The position numbers were made by a program, and so were the translations under genes. The notes beneath the pieces were generated by a model. The model did not search any database. It saw only the letters and a program-made list of their open reading frames with translations, and was not told the DNA's origin. DNA of 64,000 nucleotides from Ancylobacter moscoviensis. GTDB lineage: Bacteria; Pseudomonadota; Alphaproteobacteria; Rhizobiales; Xanthobacteraceae. The stretch is from assembly GCF_007559435.1 (NCBI RefSeq), contig NZ_VMBP01000001.1, positions 497,406 to 561,405 on the forward strand, written 5' to 3'. Below are positions 62,373-64,000 of the stretch, in pieces; the stretch's first letter is position 1; the number at the start of each line of letters is the position of its first letter.

Positions 62373-62981
62373 GTGATCGTGAACGGAAAACGCGTGAAGA
62401 AGAAGCCCCTTCGCAAAGAAACCCGCAGGAATTTGCCGCTCGCGCGCTCCCGCGCCGCCCGTCTGCGGGTGGTCGCGCGTCCGGGGGCGGAGCCGCGGGA
62501 TCGCCAGCGGGGCTGGCTGTTTCTCGACGGCCGCGCCATTCCCGTCGCGCTCGGCCGTTCCGGCGTCCGCGCCGACAAGCGCGAGGGCGACGGCGCCACG
62601 CCGCGGGGCGTCTGGCATCCGCGCGAGGTGCGCTACCGCGCCGATCACGGCCCGCGCCCGGTCACCGGCCTGCCGGTCCGCCGTACCCGGCCCGACGACG
62701 GCTGGTGCGACGATCCCGGCGACGGGCGCTACAACCGCCCGATCCGCCGGCCGTTCAAGGCCTCGCATGAGGAGATGTGGCGGACCGACGGGCTCTACGA
62801 CCTGGTGATCGTCCTCGACCACAACGCCCGCCCGCGCCGGGCGCGGCGCGGCTCCGCCGTCTTCCTGCATCTGGCGCGCGGCGCCTTCGAGCCCACCGCC
62901 GGCTGCATCGCCTTCCGCCGCGCCGATCTCCGGCGCCTGCTCGCCCGCATGTCGCCGCGCACGGCGATCGAAGTGGTGTAG
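62373..62981 (+). CDS. L,D-transpeptidase-like (YkuD) protein
   Basis: A 202-aa protein with a basic N-terminus and a YkuD catalytic region: ALGRSGVRADKREGDGATPR then VWHPREVRYRADHGPR, DDPGDGRYNRPIRRPF, and HLARGAFEPTAGCIAFRRAD with the catalytic Cys in TAGC. The family crosslinks or trims peptidoglycan. There is no obvious signal peptide; the GTG start at 62373 and an in-frame GTG at 62379 both give a lysine-rich beginning. Export is therefore unclear. It is divergent from the OmpR-type regulator. Confidence 0.8.
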   Translation: MIVNGKRVKKKPLRKETRRNLPLARSRAARLRVVARPGAEPRDRQRGWLFLDGRAIPVALGRSGVRADKREGDGATPRGVWHPREVRYRADHGPRPVTGLPVRRTRPDDGWCDDPGDGRYNRPIRRPFKASHEEMWRTDGLYDLVIVLDHNARPRRARRGSAVFLHLARGAFEPTAGCIAFRRADLRRLLARMSPRTAIEVV

Positions 62982-62990
62982 AGGCGCGCC

Positions 62991-63674
62991 TCAGCGCCCG
63001 CCGAAGATGGCGCTGCCCACCCGCACATAGGTGGCGCCGAGCGCGATGGCGGTCTCATAGTCGCCGCTCATGCCCATGGAGAGCGTGGACAGGCCGTTGC
63101 GGCGGGCGATCTTGGCGAGCAGGGCGAAGTGCGGCGCGGCGGGCTCGTCCGCCGGAGGGATGCACATCAGCCCGTCGATCGCCAGCCCGTGGACGTCGCG
63201 GCATTCGGCGATGAAGGCGTCGGCCTCCTGCGGCACGACGCCCGCCTTCTGCGGCTCCTCGCCGGTGTTGACCTGCACCAGAAGGCGCGGCGCCGGGCGC
63301 CCGTCGAGCTTCGCGAACTCCTTGGCCAGCGCCGCCGCCAGCGAGGGACGGTCGAGCGTGTGGATGACGTCGAACAGGCCGAGCGCCTCGCGCACCTTGT
63401 TGGTCTGCAACGGGCCGATCAGATGCAGTTCCAGATCGGGGAAACGGGCCCGCAATTCCGGCCACTTGGCCTTGGATTCCTGCACCCGGTTCTCGCCGAA
63501 CAGGCGCTGGCCCGCCTCGAGGACCGGCAGGATATGCTCCGGACCGAAGGTCTTGGAAACCGCGACCAGATGGACCTGCGCCGGATCGCGGCCGGCATCG
63601 CGGCACGCCTGCGCGATCCGCTCCCGCACCTCGCCGAGCCGGCTCGACACTTCCATTGACAGATCGCCCGTCAT
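62991..63674 (-). CDS. YggS-family pyridoxal-phosphate homeostasis protein
   Basis: A 227-aa protein with VHLVAVSKTFGPEHILPVLE (Lys binds PLP), LFGENRVQESKAKWPELRAR, HLIGPLQTNKVREAL and STLSMGMSGDYETAIALGAT, the full YggS/PLPBP signature. It buffers free PLP and has wide effects on vitamin B6 and amino-acid metabolism. The ATG at 63674 has AGGTGG about 7 bp upstream; a GTG 9 bp earlier is possible. It is convergent with the L,D-transpeptidase-like gene. Confidence 0.95.
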   Translation of the reverse strand: MTGDLSMEVSSRLGEVRERIAQACRDAGRDPAQVHLVAVSKTFGPEHILPVLEAGQRLFGENRVQESKAKWPELRARFPDLELHLIGPLQTNKVREALGLFDVIHTLDRPSLAAALAKEFAKLDGRPAPRLLVQVNTGEEPQKAGVVPQEADAFIAECRDVHGLAIDGLMCIPPADEPAAPHFALLAKIARRNGLSTLSMGMSGDYETAIALGATYVRVGSAIFGGR

Positions 63675-63856
63675 CGCCACCACCTATCGTGGAGGGAGGC
63701 ATGGCCGGGCCGCACCGATGCTGTCAATAGAGGTGCCCGAAACAGGCGATCCGGAACAGATGTCCCGAGGCCCCGCAGCGGCTACCGCCTGCCCTTGCGG
63801 CAGCGACGGCTGGCCGATAACGTCCGCAGCCACATAAAGCACGCCGCGAGAACAAC

Positions 63857-64000
63857 TTGACCAGCGATCGGGGTCCGACCCCCGTTTCCGACCCTTCCGC
63901 TCCGCCGCCCCGGCTCGCTCCTCCGGCAGGGGGACAGAGGCCACGGCCGCGGACAGTGAGCCTGCGGATCCGGCTGGCGGTCTTCGCGCTGCTGGTCATG
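63857..64000 (+). CDS. Partial membrane protein, probable sensor kinase N-terminus
   Basis: A frame open from TTG at 63857 to the window edge (48 codons). The first 30 residues are Pro/Arg-rich and disordered, then SLRIRLAVFALLVM begins a transmembrane helix. This beginning is typical of Rhizobiales sensor histidine kinases, but nothing downstream is visible, so the family is a guess. An in-frame GTG at 63956 is an alternative start. Confidence 0.45.
   Translation, partial: MTSDRGPTPVSDPSAPPPRLAPPAGGQRPRPRTVSLRIRLAVFALLVM

Overview
The window comes from a GC-rich alphaproteobacterium of the order Hyphomicrobiales (Rhizobiales). A family such as Xanthobacteraceae is an inference from gene content, not shown. 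The supporting signs are the rplU-rpmA-GNAT-obgE-proB order, a LysR/YeiH pair, a DUF1674 protein, a spermidine/putrescine-type importer with a twin-arginine-like leader, and small secreted proteins of rhizobial style. The window has an accessory left part (1 to about 37.9 kb) and an ordinary chromosomal right part (about 38.0 to 64 kb). tRNA-Ser(CGA) sits at the border.

Prophage (1 to about 27.5 kb; its left end lies outside). On the minus strand at the left edge are the portal, a gpW-like joining protein and both lambda-type terminase subunits. Next come small plus-strand genes including a DUF3489 protein, then minus-strand accessory genes: a DUF7220-like membrane protein, a DUF488 pair and two tandem ParB-domain DNA methyltransferases with different catalytic motifs. 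A plus-strand hipBA toxin-antitoxin pair has its own promoter and operator. The minus-strand replication/recombination operon runs from 20976 down to 12013: small HTH protein, two small proteins, Sak4-like ATPase, 198-aa protein, SF2 helicase, DUF6511 protein, Cas4-like nuclease, primase-helicase, RuvC-like nuclease and DUF6362 protein. Another minus-strand operon (DUF2188 protein plus two unrecognised proteins of 395 and 315 aa) ends at a strong terminator. It is divergent from an XRE repressor/ImmA-IrrE protease pair, with a perfect palindromic operator between them. A serine-recombinase module (small protein, DUF2924, recombinase, 144-aa protein) follows.

Defence operon (27.6 to 37.75 kb). 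Six co-directional, mostly overlapping genes encode an HTH protein, a SNF2-family helicase, an AIPR-family protein, a type III-like DNA methyltransferase, a Res-like helicase-nuclease and an Mrr-like endonuclease. The combination looks like a composite restriction/abortive-infection system and is the most interesting locus in the window.

Chromosome (38 to 64 kb). The order is tRNA-Ser, rplU, rpmA, GNAT, obgE and proB; a region with a candidate minus-strand small RNA; an AT-richer orphan gene; a serine hydrolase; a four-gene polyamine-type ABC importer; GDP-mannose genes (gmd, manB, manC) with a glycosyltransferase; tRNA-Leu(CAA); small secreted proteins; a LysR regulator with YeiH; tRNA-Thr(CGT); htpX; a DUF1674 gene; arfB; a cyclic-nucleotide-binding protein; an OmpR-type response regulator; an L,D-transpeptidase-like gene; a YggS-type PLP protein; and the start of a probable membrane sensor at the right edge.
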